DNA of 64,000 bases from DATBGO01 sp963840095 (lineage in GTDB: Bacteria; Actinomycetota; Actinomycetes; Streptosporangiales; Streptosporangiaceae). Positions 1-9,405 of this stretch are shown piece by piece (positions within the stretch are counted from its first letter, which is position 1; the number at the start of each line of letters is the position of its first letter). Made by a program: the position numbers and the translations under genes. The notes under the pieces are model-generated. The model ran no database searches, was not told where the DNA came from, and saw nothing but the letters and a program-made list of their open reading frames with translations. Location: assembly GCA_963840095.1 (NCBI GenBank), contig CAWIXN010000012.1, forward strand, positions 620,001 to 684,000, given 5' to 3'.

Positions 1-198
1 CGCTGCGCTGCCGCGGGCTGAGCGGCGTTGAATCCGGCACGGGCATTGAGGGTAGGTGCTGCACGTAAGCTTGGGAAACCCGGGTAGCCCGGAGGGAGCC
101 GATGCAGGACACTCTCAGGCCGTGCGGCGTCTGGCGGCCCGGCCCCGGTCTGGCCGCCTGGATCACCAGCCGCGGCCGGCGGCAATAGCATTTCCGCC

Positions 199-2586
199 AT
201 GCCGCCGCTGCCCCGCGCCCGCCGCCGCCTGACCAGAGCGCTGGTCAGGTTGGGCTGCGGCGCGCTGGCGGCGGGCGCGGCGGGCTGCCTTTCGGTGGCG
301 ATCCCGCTTTCGGGCCTCGCCCCGCTCCCGGCCGATGCGGTCGCCGTGGTGGCCGCGGCGCAGCGGGCCGGAGCGCAGCAGCCGGGAACGCCGCCGGTGT
401 CCGTGGTGATCAGCTCGGTGACCCCCGGCTACGCGTCACCGGGCCAGGCCCTGACGATCCGCGGCACGGTGACCAACGCCTCCGCGGTCCCGGTCCGTGG
501 CCTGTCGATCCAGTTGAGCTCCTCCGCTCAGGGCTTCGCCAGCCGGGACGCCCTCCAGGCGTACGCGGCCGGCTCCGGTGTTTCCAGCATCGCGGACACC
601 GAGGTGCCCGGGGCCACGGCGGCCATCAGGCACGCACTCGCCCCGGGGGCCGCCGCCCGGTGGTCGATCCGGGTGCCGGTCAGGCGACTCGGCCTGCCCA
701 GGTTCGGCGTGTATCCGCTGGCCGCCGAGGCGGTGAACTCCATCGGGGCGACGCTGGACGCCAGCGGCACGTTCCTGCCCTACTGGCCGGGTAAGGGCGC
801 GCTCAGCCCGCTGCCGATCGCGTGGGTCTGGCCGCTGATGGATCAGCCACGCCAGGCGGCCTGTCCCGGCCTGGTCAACAATGGCCTGGCCGCGAGCCTG
901 GGCAGCGGGGGCAGGCTGGGCGAGCTGCTGGCCGACGGCGCTTCCTACGCCGCAAAGGCCCATCTGACCTGGGCGATCGATCCTGCCCTGCTGGCGAACG
1001 CGCAGACCATGACCAGTCCGTACCAGGTCGGCGGCAACAGCCAGTGCAACGGCCCCACCAAACCGGCCAACCGGGCGGCGGCGGCCTGGCTGGCCCAACT
1101 CAAATCGGTCACGGCCGGGCAGCCGGTGTTCGTGACCCCGTACGCCGACGTGGACGCCGTCGCGCTGGTTCGCCAGGGCCTGAACGGCGACCTGACCAAC
1201 GCCTTCACGGAAGGCAGGTCGGTAGCGGGCCGGATCCTCGGCCGTGACTTCTCCCCTGGCCGGGGTGCGCAGGCAGATGACTCCGATGTCCTGAACGGCA
1301 TGGCCTGGCCGCCCGGCGGACTCGCCGATTACACGACGCTGCAGAGCCTGGCGGGCGTCGACGGGATCAGCTCGGTGATCATGGACAGCACGACCATGCC
1401 ACCGCTAAGCAGCTGGCCGCCGACCCCGAGCGCACAGACCACCACGCCGGACGGTGAGGGCCCCGACCTGCATGTCCTGCTGGCTGACCACACCCTCACG
1501 ACGATCCTCGGCTCGGCCACCGCATCGACCGCACCAGGCACCACCCTCGCCATCAGGCAGTACTACCTGGCCGAAACGGCGATGATCGCGGCCGAGGCGC
1601 CCAGCCTCGCCCGGTCCATTGTCGTGGTCCCGCCGAGCCGCTGGGATCCGCCGGCGAACCTGGCCAAGGACCTGCTCGCGGAGACGGTCAGCGCACCCTG
1701 GCTGCACCCGGTGGGCGTCGCCCAGCTGGCGGCGGCCAAGTCGGCACCGGGCCAGGTGAACCGCAAGCTGGCCGTGCCCGCCCAGGCCCTCAGCTCCGGC
1801 CTCAGGCAGTCCTACCTGCGCCGGGTGCGCGAGCTTGATCAGCGTGTCCAGCTGCTGCGGGGCATCCAGGTGGACCCGGACCCCGCGCTCGGTTACGCGA
1901 TAGCCAGCGCCGAGTCCGCTGCCTGGCAGGGCGGCGGCGCGGCTAGCCACGCGGGCGAGGAGCTGACCGAGAGCCTCTCGTCCTATCTGTCTGCCCAGGA
2001 CAGCGGGCTGACCCTGATCAGCCCGGGCCGGGTCACGCTGGGCGGCCTCAAGGGCTCGGTGCCGGTGTCCATCTCCAGCCACCTGAGCTACCCGATACGC
2101 GTGCGACTGCAGGTGAGCGTGCCGCGTGACGGGACGCTCTCGGTCCACAACCCTCCTGGCATCGTACGGGTGGCGTCCGACACTGTCATGACCATTAAGC
2201 TCGCGGTGAGCTCAGCAGCCGTCGGCTCGACCACCCTGCGGCTCAGCCTGCTCACGCCGACCGGCGCAGCCCTGCCCGACCAGCCGGTGATTATGACCGT
2301 GCAGGCCACGCACTACGGCACGCTGGCGCTAGTGATCATCGCTGCCGCCCTCGGCGTGTTCCTGCTCACCTCCGGGGCACGGGCGCTGCGGCGCCGGCGC
2401 GCCGCGGCGCGAACGCCGGCCACGTCAGGCCCCGAGGCCGCCGCGCCCGGCCTCCAGACCGGGCCGCAGCAGAAAGCCGATAACGTCGAGTCTGGCCGCG
2501 GCGAGTCCCGCGGCACTGCCGTTTCCGACGCCCCGGAGGATGCCGATGAGTACGCCCGGGCCCCAGGCCGGGCCGACGGCCACTGA
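199..2586 (+). CDS. DUF6049-type exported membrane-anchored protein upstream of murJ
   Basis: A 795-aa protein with an Arg-rich N-terminus and hydrophobic stretch (residues ~10-45) that reads as a signal sequence, a long Ala/Ser/Thr/Pro-rich extracytoplasmic body, and one C-terminal membrane helix (~residues 708-728) followed by a basic, then acidic cytoplasmic tail. This architecture and its position directly 5' of murJ match the large exported protein (DUF6049 family) that precedes murJ in actinobacteria; its biochemical function is not established. Its 3' end overlaps the murJ start by about 40 nt, so the two are probably co-translated. The ATG is at 199; no strong ribosome binding site is seen close to it, so the start is uncertain. 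Confidence 0.78.
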   Translation: MPPLPRARRRLTRALVRLGCGALAAGAAGCLSVAIPLSGLAPLPADAVAVVAAAQRAGAQQPGTPPVSVVISSVTPGYASPGQALTIRGTVTNASAVPVRGLSIQLSSSAQGFASRDALQAYAAGSGVSSIADTEVPGATAAIRHALAPGAAARWSIRVPVRRLGLPRFGVYPLAAEAVNSIGATLDASGTFLPYWPGKGALSPLPIAWVWPLMDQPRQAACPGLVNNGLAASLGSGGRLGELLADGASYAAKAHLTWAIDPALLANAQTMTSPYQVGGNSQCNGPTKPANRAAAAWLAQLKSVTAGQPVFVTPYADVDAVALVRQGLNGDLTNAFTEGRSVAGRILGRDFSPGRGAQADDSDVLNGMAWPPGGLADYTTLQSLAGVDGISSVIMDSTTMPPLSSWPPTPSAQTTTPDGEGPDLHVLLADHTLTTILGSATASTAPGTTLAIRQYYLAETAMIAAEAPSLARSIVVVPPSRWDPPANLAKDLLAETVSAPWLHPVGVAQLAAAKSAPGQVNRKLAVPAQALSSGLRQSYLRRVRELDQRVQLLRGIQVDPDPALGYAIASAESAAWQGGGAASHAGEELTESLSSYLSAQDSGLTLISPGRVTLGGLKGSVPVSISSHLSYPIRVRLQVSVPRDGTLSVHNPPGIVRVASDTVMTIKLAVSSAAVGSTTLRLSLLTPTGAALPDQPVIMTVQATHYGTLALVIIAAALGVFLLTSGARALRRRRAAARTPATSGPEAAAPGLQTGPQQKADNVESGRGESRGTAVSDAPEDADEYARAPGRADGH

Positions 2587-4276
2587 GGCCGAGCCCGTCC
2601 CGGAGGAAATCCGCGTCGATGTACTCACTGACGCGGAGGCCAGCCTTCCGACGGCAGACGACGCCAGCCTGGTCCGCTCCAGCGGCGTCATGGCGCTCGG
2701 CACCATCGCGTCGCGGGTCACCGGGTTCCTGCGCACTGCGGTAATCATTTACGCGATCGGCACCCACGACCTGGGCAATGCCTACAACATCGCCAACACG
2801 CTGCCCAACGCGGTCTACAACCTGATGCTGGGCGGCATCCTCACCAGCGTGGTGGTGCCGTTGCTGGTGAGCGCGGCGAAACGGGAAGGGGACCGGGGCG
2901 AGGCGTACGACCAGCGGATCTTCACCCTCGGGGTGCTGGCCCTGGGCGCGATCACAGTGGTGGCGACGCTGGCCGCGCAGCCGCTCGCCGACCTATACGC
3001 GCTGCACGTCAACAATGCCGCGACCCATCATCTGACGATCATTTTCGCCTATTTCTTCATTCCGCAGATCTTTTTCTACGGTGTCTGCTCGCTGGCGGGC
3101 GCGATCCTGAACGCGCGCGGCCGGTTCGGCGCGCCCATGTGGACGCCGGTGGTCAACAACGTGGTGGTGATCCTGGTCGGACTGGGGTTCATGGCGGTAG
3201 CGGGCCTGGACCAGACCCCGGCCAGCATCACGCCTGGCGAGATCCAGCTGCTCGGGCTCGGCACCACGCTCGGCATTGTCGCCCAGACCGCCGCGCTGGT
3301 GCCGTCGCTGCGCCGGGTTGGCTTCCACTGGCACCCGAGATTCGACTTCAGGCGATCGGAAGTCGGCGAGATCGGCCGCATGGGCGGCTGGATGTTCGGC
3401 TACGTGGTCACCACCCAGGTGTCGTTCCTGGTGACCACGGTGGTGGCCAACGCCGCAGGCTCACGGGTGTCCCAGGCCGCCGCAGGCGCCGGGATCTCGG
3501 CCTACAGCAACGCCTGGCAGCTGTTCCAGCTGCCGTACGCGATCGTCGGCATCTCGGTGATCACCGCCATGCTGCCCAGGATGAGCGCGCACGCGGCCGA
3601 CCGCCGGTACCAGCTCGTGTCCAATGACTTCTCGACGGCGACCCGGCTCGCCTCCGTGATCGTGGTGCCCGCGGCGCTGGTCCTCGCGGTGCTCGGGGCA
3701 CCGCTCGCCGTGGCGCTGTTCGGATACGGCAGCACCTCGCCGGCCGATGCCCGCTACCTGGGCGAGGTCTTCGCCGTATTCTCCATCGGCCTGCTCCCTT
3801 ACATGCTCTTCCAGCTGCTCCTGCGAGTGTTCTACGCGCTGCACGACAGCCGGACGCCGGCCATCATCGGCGTCGGCGCCATGGCAGTGAACATCGCGGC
3901 GAACCTCACCGCGCTAGAGATCTTGCCGGCCCGGCTGGTCGTCGCCGGCCTGGGCGCCGGATTCGGGCTCGCTAACCTGTTCGGCACCGTGGCGGCCTGG
4001 TGGGTGCTCAGCCGGCGCATTGGCGGTCTCGACGGGCGGCGGATCGCCAGCAGCCTGATCCGGATGCACATCGCCACGATTCCCGCCGTGATCTGCGCCG
4101 TGGCCGTGACCGTCATGGTCGACGCGATCGTGACCGGCGGGACGCTCGCCGCGATCATGATCGTCGTGCTGGCCGGATGCGGCGCGCTGCTGCTCTACGT
4201 GCTGTTCGCCAAGGCTTTCGGTGTCGACGAGGTCAGCGAGCTGGCCGGCAGCCTGACGGCCAGATTCAGCCGCTAA
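2546..4276 (+). CDS. murJ: lipid II flippase MurJ (MviN family)
   Basis: Integral membrane protein of about 576 aa with some 13-14 hydrophobic segments after a ~45-residue acidic N-terminal tail. The MATE-like MviN/MurJ core is recognisable from the early SRVTGFLR motif and the following NAYNIANTLPN stretch, typical of actinobacterial MurJ. It flips lipid II across the cytoplasmic membrane for peptidoglycan synthesis. GGAGG at 2535-2539 sits 6 nt before the ATG at 2546; the ATG at 2540 is too close to it. In Mycobacterium MurJ is fused to a C-terminal pseudokinase and a carbohydrate-binding-like domain; here those two modules are encoded by the next gene. Confidence 0.93.
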   Translation: MSTPGPQAGPTATEAEPVPEEIRVDVLTDAEASLPTADDASLVRSSGVMALGTIASRVTGFLRTAVIIYAIGTHDLGNAYNIANTLPNAVYNLMLGGILTSVVVPLLVSAAKREGDRGEAYDQRIFTLGVLALGAITVVATLAAQPLADLYALHVNNAATHHLTIIFAYFFIPQIFFYGVCSLAGAILNARGRFGAPMWTPVVNNVVVILVGLGFMAVAGLDQTPASITPGEIQLLGLGTTLGIVAQTAALVPSLRRVGFHWHPRFDFRRSEVGEIGRMGGWMFGYVVTTQVSFLVTTVVANAAGSRVSQAAAGAGISAYSNAWQLFQLPYAIVGISVITAMLPRMSAHAADRRYQLVSNDFSTATRLASVIVVPAALVLAVLGAPLAVALFGYGSTSPADARYLGEVFAVFSIGLLPYMLFQLLLRVFYALHDSRTPAIIGVGAMAVNIAANLTALEILPARLVVAGLGAGFGLANLFGTVAAWWVLSRRIGGLDGRRIASSLIRMHIATIPAVICAVAVTVMVDAIVTGGTLAAIMIVVLAGCGALLLYVLFAKAFGVDEVSELAGSLTARFSR

Positions 4277-4485
4277 TGTCCGCTCTCGGCCCGGCCAGCG
4301 GCCCCGGGAGACGGGCCGGCAATATCTCTTGGTGGTAACGGTTTACATTGGGGCGGGCTCGCCTCTCTCGGGGGCAGCATGCGCGGCCTAGCATGTTGTG
4401 CAGCATGATGGTGTAGTCGCGCGCTGTAGATGACATACGGGGCCTGAGGGGAGAGTGGAGAGCTGCCCGCTCCTGAATGAGGCTT

Positions 4486-6021
4486 ATGAGCACGTACACC
4501 TCGGAACCTGGTACCCGGCTAGGCGGGCGGTACCGGCTTGAGGACCGGGTCGCCGCAGCCGCCGGGTGGGCTGCGTGGAAGGCAATCGATGAGACACTGG
4601 CCCGGGCAGTCACGGTGTTCACTCTTGCCCCAGGCTTTCCGCGGATCCGTGAGGCGGTCACCGCCGCGCGCGCCGCGAGCAGGCTGAACGACTCCAGGCT
4701 GGCGCAGGTGTTCGACGTCGAGGACGACTGGGACCGTGCCTACATCGTGATGGAGTGGGCCGCTGGCGACACCCTTGACGACCTGCTGGCGGCGGGCCCG
4801 GTCGACCCCGGGCGCGGGGCCCGGATCGTGGCGGAGGCCGCCGGGGCCCTGTCGGTTGCGCACGCGGCAGGCCTCGCTCACCTCTGCCTCACTCCGGAGT
4901 CGCTGCGCTGGACCCCCGGCGGGGGGGTCAAGGTGGTCGGACTCGGCATCGGCGCTGCCCTGGCCGGCGCGACGGCGGAGGACCCGGCGCTGGCCGATAC
5001 CCACGGGCTCGGCAGGCTGCTGTACGCCGCTCTGACCGGCCGCTGGCCAGGGCCTGACTACCCGGCGCTCCCGTCGGCGCCTGTCGCCGACGGGCTGCCG
5101 CGCAGCCCCAGGCAGGTGAGGGCCGGAGTGCCCGCCGCGCTTGACGAGGTCACCTGCCGGGCGCTGATGCTCCGGGACCGGGGTAACGGGCAGCCGCTGA
5201 CGACGCCGGCCCAGCTGGCCACGGCCCTTTCCGCCGCGATCCCTCCCGCGCCGCTTCCCCAGCTCCCCCCGGCGCCGCCCAGCAGGCCCGCCGCGCCCCG
5301 GGAGGACCATCGCGGCGCCCCCGAGGACGACTACTGGTCCGGGCCGCAGCGCCGCCAGGCCGCGGCCAGGCCGCGCCCGTCGAGGGCCGATGGCGAGCGC
5401 CGGGCCGCCGCGCGGATCAGGGCGGGCGTGGTCGCGCTGCTCGTGCTGGTGGTGATGGTCGGCGTGGTGGCGGCCGCCTTCCAGCTCAGAAAGCACCCCA
5501 CCCATGCCGCGGCGAGCAAGACGGTCATCTCCAAGCCGACCACGCACCCCACCGCGACACTGCTCGCGCCGGTGAGTGCGCAGGGCTTTGACGCCTACAA
5601 CCTGAACGACGCCGGGGATGAGAACAGCCAGTCCGCCCCGGCTGCGATCGACGGCAATCCGGCCACGGCCTGGACGTCCCAGTACTACTTCACCGCGATG
5701 TTCGGCGGCCTTAAGCCAGGCACCGGGCTGATGCTGGACATGGGCAAGCCGGTCCGGCTGGCCTCGGTGCAGATCCTGTTCGGGGCCGCCCCGGGCGCGG
5801 ACGTGCGGATCGAGATCGGGAACACCGACGTGCGGGCGCCGTCCACGGTCCGGGACCTCACCACGGTCGCCAAGGCCACCGACGTGGGGGGCCTGTACTC
5901 GTTCCAAGTGACCTCCGCGGCCACCGGCCGGTACGTGCTGATCTGGTTCACCAAGCTGCCGCCCAACTCGGGCCATTACATGGCGGAGATCTTCAACATC
6001 GTCCTGCGGGGCTCGGGCTGA
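4486..6021 (+). CDS. membrane pseudokinase with C-terminal discoidin-like domain
   Basis: About 511 aa. Residues ~10-265 have a Ser/Thr protein kinase fold (start GGRYRLED, hinge-like YIVMEWAAG), but the catalytic HRD and DFG motifs are replaced (HLCLTPESL and VVGLGIG), so it is likely a pseudokinase. A Pro-rich linker leads to one membrane helix near residues 310-333 and an external domain with features of F5/8-type carbohydrate-binding modules (AIDGNPATAW). The layout equals the C-terminal half of mycobacterial MviN (Rv3910), where the phosphorylated pseudokinase recruits an FHA protein. GAGG at 4479-4482 supports the ATG at 4486. Role in controlling MurJ is inferred from context and homology. 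Confidence 0.8.
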   Translation: MSTYTSEPGTRLGGRYRLEDRVAAAAGWAAWKAIDETLARAVTVFTLAPGFPRIREAVTAARAASRLNDSRLAQVFDVEDDWDRAYIVMEWAAGDTLDDLLAAGPVDPGRGARIVAEAAGALSVAHAAGLAHLCLTPESLRWTPGGGVKVVGLGIGAALAGATAEDPALADTHGLGRLLYAALTGRWPGPDYPALPSAPVADGLPRSPRQVRAGVPAALDEVTCRALMLRDRGNGQPLTTPAQLATALSAAIPPAPLPQLPPAPPSRPAAPREDHRGAPEDDYWSGPQRRQAAARPRPSRADGERRAAARIRAGVVALLVLVVMVGVVAAAFQLRKHPTHAAASKTVISKPTTHPTATLLAPVSAQGFDAYNLNDAGDENSQSAPAAIDGNPATAWTSQYYFTAMFGGLKPGTGLMLDMGKPVRLASVQILFGAAPGADVRIEIGNTDVRAPSTVRDLTTVAKATDVGGLYSFQVTSAATGRYVLIWFTKLPPNSGHYMAEIFNIVLRGSG

Positions 6022-6118
6022 CGGGAGGGCAGCCACGGAGCATTCCGAGCCGGGCAGTGCCGCTGGCCGCCAGCCGACGCCCGAGCTACGCGGCCGCGCA
6101 GCCGCGCCGCCGCCCGAC

Positions 6119-6838
6119 ATGCATCCGCCCGACATGGAGCCTTCGGACGCGGAGTTGCTGCGGCAGCACGTCGCCGGAGATCCGGACGCCTTCGGCAAGC
6201 TGTATCTGCGGCATCGCGACCGGCTGTGGTCGGTAGCGGTCCGCACCCTGGGCGATCCTGAGGAGGCCGCGGACGCGCTGCAGGACGCGATAATCTCGGC
6301 GTTCCGCCGGGCCAGCAGCTTCCGCGGCGACTCCGCCGTCACCACCTGGCTGCACCGGATCGTGATCAATGCCAGCCTCGACCGGCTGCGGCGCAGGGCA
6401 GCCCGCCCGGTGGCCAGCTCACCCGACGAGCGAGTCCTGGATGGCCTGGCGGTCGGTCGGGCCCAGCCGGACCCTTCGTCCACCAGCGATACCTCCCTTG
6501 ATGTGGCGGCGGAGCTGCGCAGGCTGCCGCACGACCAGCAGGCCGCGCTGGTGCTCGTCGACATGCTCGGCTATCCGGTCGCCGACGCGGCGGAGATCCT
6601 GGGCGTATCCCAGGGCACCGTGAAGAGCCGGTGCGCGCGAGGCCGGGCCCGGCTGCTGCCCCGGCTCGCGCATCTGCGGGCAGGCGCCGACCGGTCCCGC
6701 GAGCCGGGGAGCGCCCGGGATCAACCGGACGAGGGCGACGTCGGCCTGCGCGGGCCGGCGGCCGCCAGCCAGGCCCGGCGGAACCGATCGGCCGCCGGAA
6801 ACGTCCTACCTGGGCGGGAAGGGGGTGATCCATCGTGA
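6119..6838 (+). CDS. sigM: ECF RNA polymerase sigma factor, SigM-like
   Basis: 239-aa ECF sigma factor. Region 2 lies at about residues 18-90 (DAFGKLYLRHRDRLW through TTWLHRIVINASLD) and region 4 at about 120-180, with the helix-turn-helix YPVADAAEILGVSQGTVKSR. A ~55-aa Arg/Gly-rich tail follows. It overlaps the next gene by 4 nt (GTGA), the usual coupling of an ECF factor with its anti-sigma factor. Position between murJ/pseudokinase and trxBA is that of sigM in streptomycetes and mycobacteria, where SigM responds to envelope or oxidative stress. The name rests on synteny; family assignment is secure. The start could also be the ATG at 6134. Confidence 0.9.
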   Translation: MHPPDMEPSDAELLRQHVAGDPDAFGKLYLRHRDRLWSVAVRTLGDPEEAADALQDAIISAFRRASSFRGDSAVTTWLHRIVINASLDRLRRRAARPVASSPDERVLDGLAVGRAQPDPSSTSDTSLDVAAELRRLPHDQQAALVLVDMLGYPVADAAEILGVSQGTVKSRCARGRARLLPRLAHLRAGADRSREPGSARDQPDEGDVGLRGPAAASQARRNRSAAGNVLPGREGGDPS

Positions 6839-7782
6839 TCAGGCGCCACGTCAGCGCTGAGGACATCGCCAGGTATAGCGAGGGCGACATCAGCGGGCGC
6901 AAGGCCACGCGGATCCGCTCCCACCTGGCAGGCTGCCGCCAGTGCGCCGCCGTGCGCGAGGATCTGGCCCGGGTGCCCGCGCTGCTGGCGAGCGCCGAGG
7001 CGCCGCCGATGCCCGAGCATCTCGCGGCCAGGATCCAGGCCGCGCTGAGCACGGAGTCCGCCCAGCGGGCCAGTCGCGACGCCCGGCCGGCCAGCGCGCC
7101 GCCGCACCGACGTGCCGCCGGGCGGTCCTGGCCGTGGATACCGGGGATCTCGCCGCGGGCGGCCGGATGGGCCGCGTCGGCCACCGCGGCCGTCTTGCTC
7201 GCGGGGGGCGGTGCCTACTACCTGATAGCGTCCGGACCGGGAAATGGCGGCGCGAGCTCCGGCTCGGCGTCGGCGCCGTCGAGCTCCATCCACCGCACTG
7301 CCGCCGGCGCCAACGTGCCCGCCGCCCCGGCCCTCCGGGGCGCCGGACCACACCTTGAATACCAGCGGGCCGGCCAGCCAACCGCCTTCACTCCGGTGGC
7401 GACGGCCAAGAACTACGTCCCGGACAGGCTCGCGGCGCAGGTCCGCACCACGCTCGCCGAGTTCGGCGCGCTGGCGACCTCGACCGGGCCAGGCCAAGCC
7501 GCCCCGCTGGCGACGCCGAGTTCCGGCCCCAACCGGAGCAGTGGCCAGCCGCCGCGGATCGGCGGCTTCAGCGCCAGCGCCCTGGAGGGATGCGTGTCCC
7601 GGGTCTCGGCGGGCGCCGAGGTCGTGCTCGTCGATGTCGCGAGCTACCAGTCCTCGCCCGCCGCCGTGATCGTGACGCAAGGCACCAGCCAGAGCCCGCG
7701 GAAGGTCTGGGTGGTCGGGCCGGGCTGCTCGGCTTCCATCAGTGACCTGCTGCACACCACCACGCTGCCGGCCGGTGGCTAA
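6835..7782 (+). CDS. anti-sigma factor with zinc-finger domain and membrane helix
   Basis: 315 aa, GTG start overlapping the sigma gene. The N-terminal ~60 residues contain a ZAS-type zinc-finger HxxxCxxC (HLAGCRQC) that would bind and hold the partner sigma factor. A transmembrane helix follows near residues 105-127, then an Ala/Ser/Pro-rich external region of about 185 residues ending in a possible globular part (GCVSRVSAGAEVVLVD). Topology suggests it senses an envelope signal and releases the sigma factor. The external sensor domain is not one I recognise. Confidence 0.85.
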   Translation: MIRRHVSAEDIARYSEGDISGRKATRIRSHLAGCRQCAAVREDLARVPALLASAEAPPMPEHLAARIQAALSTESAQRASRDARPASAPPHRRAAGRSWPWIPGISPRAAGWAASATAAVLLAGGGAYYLIASGPGNGGASSGSASAPSSSIHRTAAGANVPAAPALRGAGPHLEYQRAGQPTAFTPVATAKNYVPDRLAAQVRTTLAEFGALATSTGPGQAAPLATPSSGPNRSSGQPPRIGGFSASALEGCVSRVSAGAEVVLVDVASYQSSPAAVIVTQGTSQSPRKVWVVGPGCSASISDLLHTTTLPAGG

Positions 7783-7853
7783 CCCGCCCGCGGCGGGAAT
7801 CTCCTGGCCCTAGGATCGGTTGACGCCTGAGCAACTGAAGGAAGGGCAATCCA

Positions 7854-8786
7854 GTGACCGAGATTCGGGATGTCATCATCATCGGGTCCGGGCCCGCCGG
7901 CTATACCGCGGCGCTGTACGCGGCGCGGGCCAGGCTGCATCCGCTGGTCTTCGAAGGCTCGGTGACCGCAGGCGGTGCCCTGATGAACACCACCGATGTG
8001 GAGAACTTTCCCGGGTTCCCCGATGGCGTGCTTGGCCCGGACCTGATGGATGCGGTCCGCAAGCAGGCTGAGCGGTTCGGCGCGGAACTGGTCGCTGAGG
8101 ACGTCACCGAGGTTGACCTGGCCGGGACCCCCAAGGTGATCAAGGTCGGCGTGGACACGCACCTGGCCCGCACGGTGATCATCGCGACCGGCTCCGGCTA
8201 CCGGGAACTCGGCGTGCCTGGCGAGAAGCGGCTGTCCGGGCATGGCGTTTCCTGGTGTGCTACTTGCGACGGATTCTTCTTCAGGGACCAGGACATCGCG
8301 GTGGTCGGCGGCGGCGACTCGGCGATAGAGGAAGCCACCTTCCTGACCAGGTTCGCTCGCTCGGTCACCGTGGTCCACCGCCGGGATGCGCTGCGCGCAT
8401 CCAGGATCATGCAGGACCGCGCCATGGCGAATGAGACAATCCGCTTCGCCTGGAACAGCGAGGTCGTGGAGGTGCTGGGGGACGACCGGGTGAGCGGCGT
8501 GGTACTCCGCGACGTCCGGACGGGCGAGATGAGCACTCTCGCGATCACGGGCCTGTTCGTGGCTATCGGTCACGACCCGCGCACCGAGCTGTTCACCGGG
8601 AAGCTGGCCACCGACGCTGACGGGTACCTGCTCGTCGAGCATCCGTCCACCCGGACCGCGGTGGACGGTGTCTTCGGGGCCGGTGACGTGGTGGACCGTA
8701 CCTACCGGCAGGCCGTCACGGCGGCAGGCACCGGCTGCGCCGCGGCACTCGACGCCGAGCGCTGGCTGGCGGACCACGAGTCCTGA
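7854..8786 (+). CDS. trxB: thioredoxin-disulfide reductase
   Basis: 310-aa FAD/NADPH flavoprotein that reduces thioredoxin. N-terminal dinucleotide motif GSGPAG at residues 11-16, redox-active CATC at 135-138, NADPH-binding GGGDSAIEEA and C-terminal GAGDV FAD motif are all present; length is normal. GTG start with a preceding GAAGGG-type site. Followed after about 90 nt by trxA, forming a trxBA unit with a terminator after trxA. Confidence 0.96.
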   Translation: MTEIRDVIIIGSGPAGYTAALYAARARLHPLVFEGSVTAGGALMNTTDVENFPGFPDGVLGPDLMDAVRKQAERFGAELVAEDVTEVDLAGTPKVIKVGVDTHLARTVIIATGSGYRELGVPGEKRLSGHGVSWCATCDGFFFRDQDIAVVGGGDSAIEEATFLTRFARSVTVVHRRDALRASRIMQDRAMANETIRFAWNSEVVEVLGDDRVSGVVLRDVRTGEMSTLAITGLFVAIGHDPRTELFTGKLATDADGYLLVEHPSTRTAVDGVFGAGDVVDRTYRQAVTAAGTGCAAALDAERWLADHES

Positions 8787-8873
8787 GGGTTGATCCTCGG
8801 GAGCCTGGCTCGTTTTCAACAGACCCGAAGAAACAGGCCAAATATCCAGCACGACGGAGAGGAAGTTCCCGCT

Positions 8874-9197
8874 ATGGGTGGAACCAAGATCGTAACGGAC
8901 GCGACCTTCGAGGCTGATGTGCTCAAGAGCGACAAGCCCGTCGTCGTGGACTACTGGGCCGAGTGGTGTGGCCCGTGCCGTCAGGTCGCCCCGGTACTCG
9001 AGGAGATCGCCGGAGAGCACGGCGACAAGATCGAGATCGTCAAGCTCAACGTGGACGAGAACCCGGCGGTGACGCAGAAGTACGGCATCCTGAACATCCC
9101 GACGCTGGGTGTCTTCAAGGGCGGCGAGGTCGTCAAGGAAATCGTCGGTGCCCGGCCCAAGTCGGCGCTTCTCCGGGAGCTGGCCGACTTCATCTGA
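8874..9197 (+). CDS. trxA: thioredoxin
   Basis: 107-aa cytosolic thioredoxin with the active site WCGPC (Cys32 and Cys35) and the cis-proline loop IPTLGVF. It is the substrate of the reductase encoded just upstream. The ATG at 8874 gives normal family length and has GGAGAGGAA nearby; longer in-frame starts would add an unneeded extension. Confidence 0.96.
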   Translation: MGGTKIVTDATFEADVLKSDKPVVVDYWAEWCGPCRQVAPVLEEIAGEHGDKIEIVKLNVDENPAVTQKYGILNIPTLGVFKGGEVVKEIVGARPKSALLRELADFI

Positions 9198-9227
9198 TCC
9201 TGTTCTTCTGATCCCGCCGAAGGCTCA

Positions 9228-9256
9228 GGCGCCTGCTGACCGACCTGGCAGGCGCC
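9228..9256 (+). terminator. inverted repeat, likely terminator of trxBA
   Basis: Perfect 9-bp inverted repeat (GGCGCCTGC, 9228-9236, with GCAGGCGCC, 9248-9256) separated by 11 nt, 31 nt after the trxA stop. No U-tract follows, as is common in high-GC actinobacteria. Confidence 0.6.
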
Positions 9257-9405
9257 GGCTGACATGTTTGGCTCCTGGTGCCGTAGCGGGCGCCGCCACC
9301 CCCAGCGGGCTGCCGCGCCTTCGCATGCGGTAACGAGGGGCTGGGAGCTAGTCCGGGCAGGTCCGAACTTATATTCTCCTCGTGGCTGTGGTCCGAGGCT
9401 ACGGT

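Noticed and set aside
101..187. Short rightward ORF with GGAGGG before its ATG
   Set aside because: 28 aa, out of frame with the following gene and without recognisable features; a leader peptide cannot be excluded.
4519..6564. Minus strand frame of 681 aa over the pseudokinase and sigma genes
   Set aside because: Antisense shadow; no domain and no ribosome binding site.
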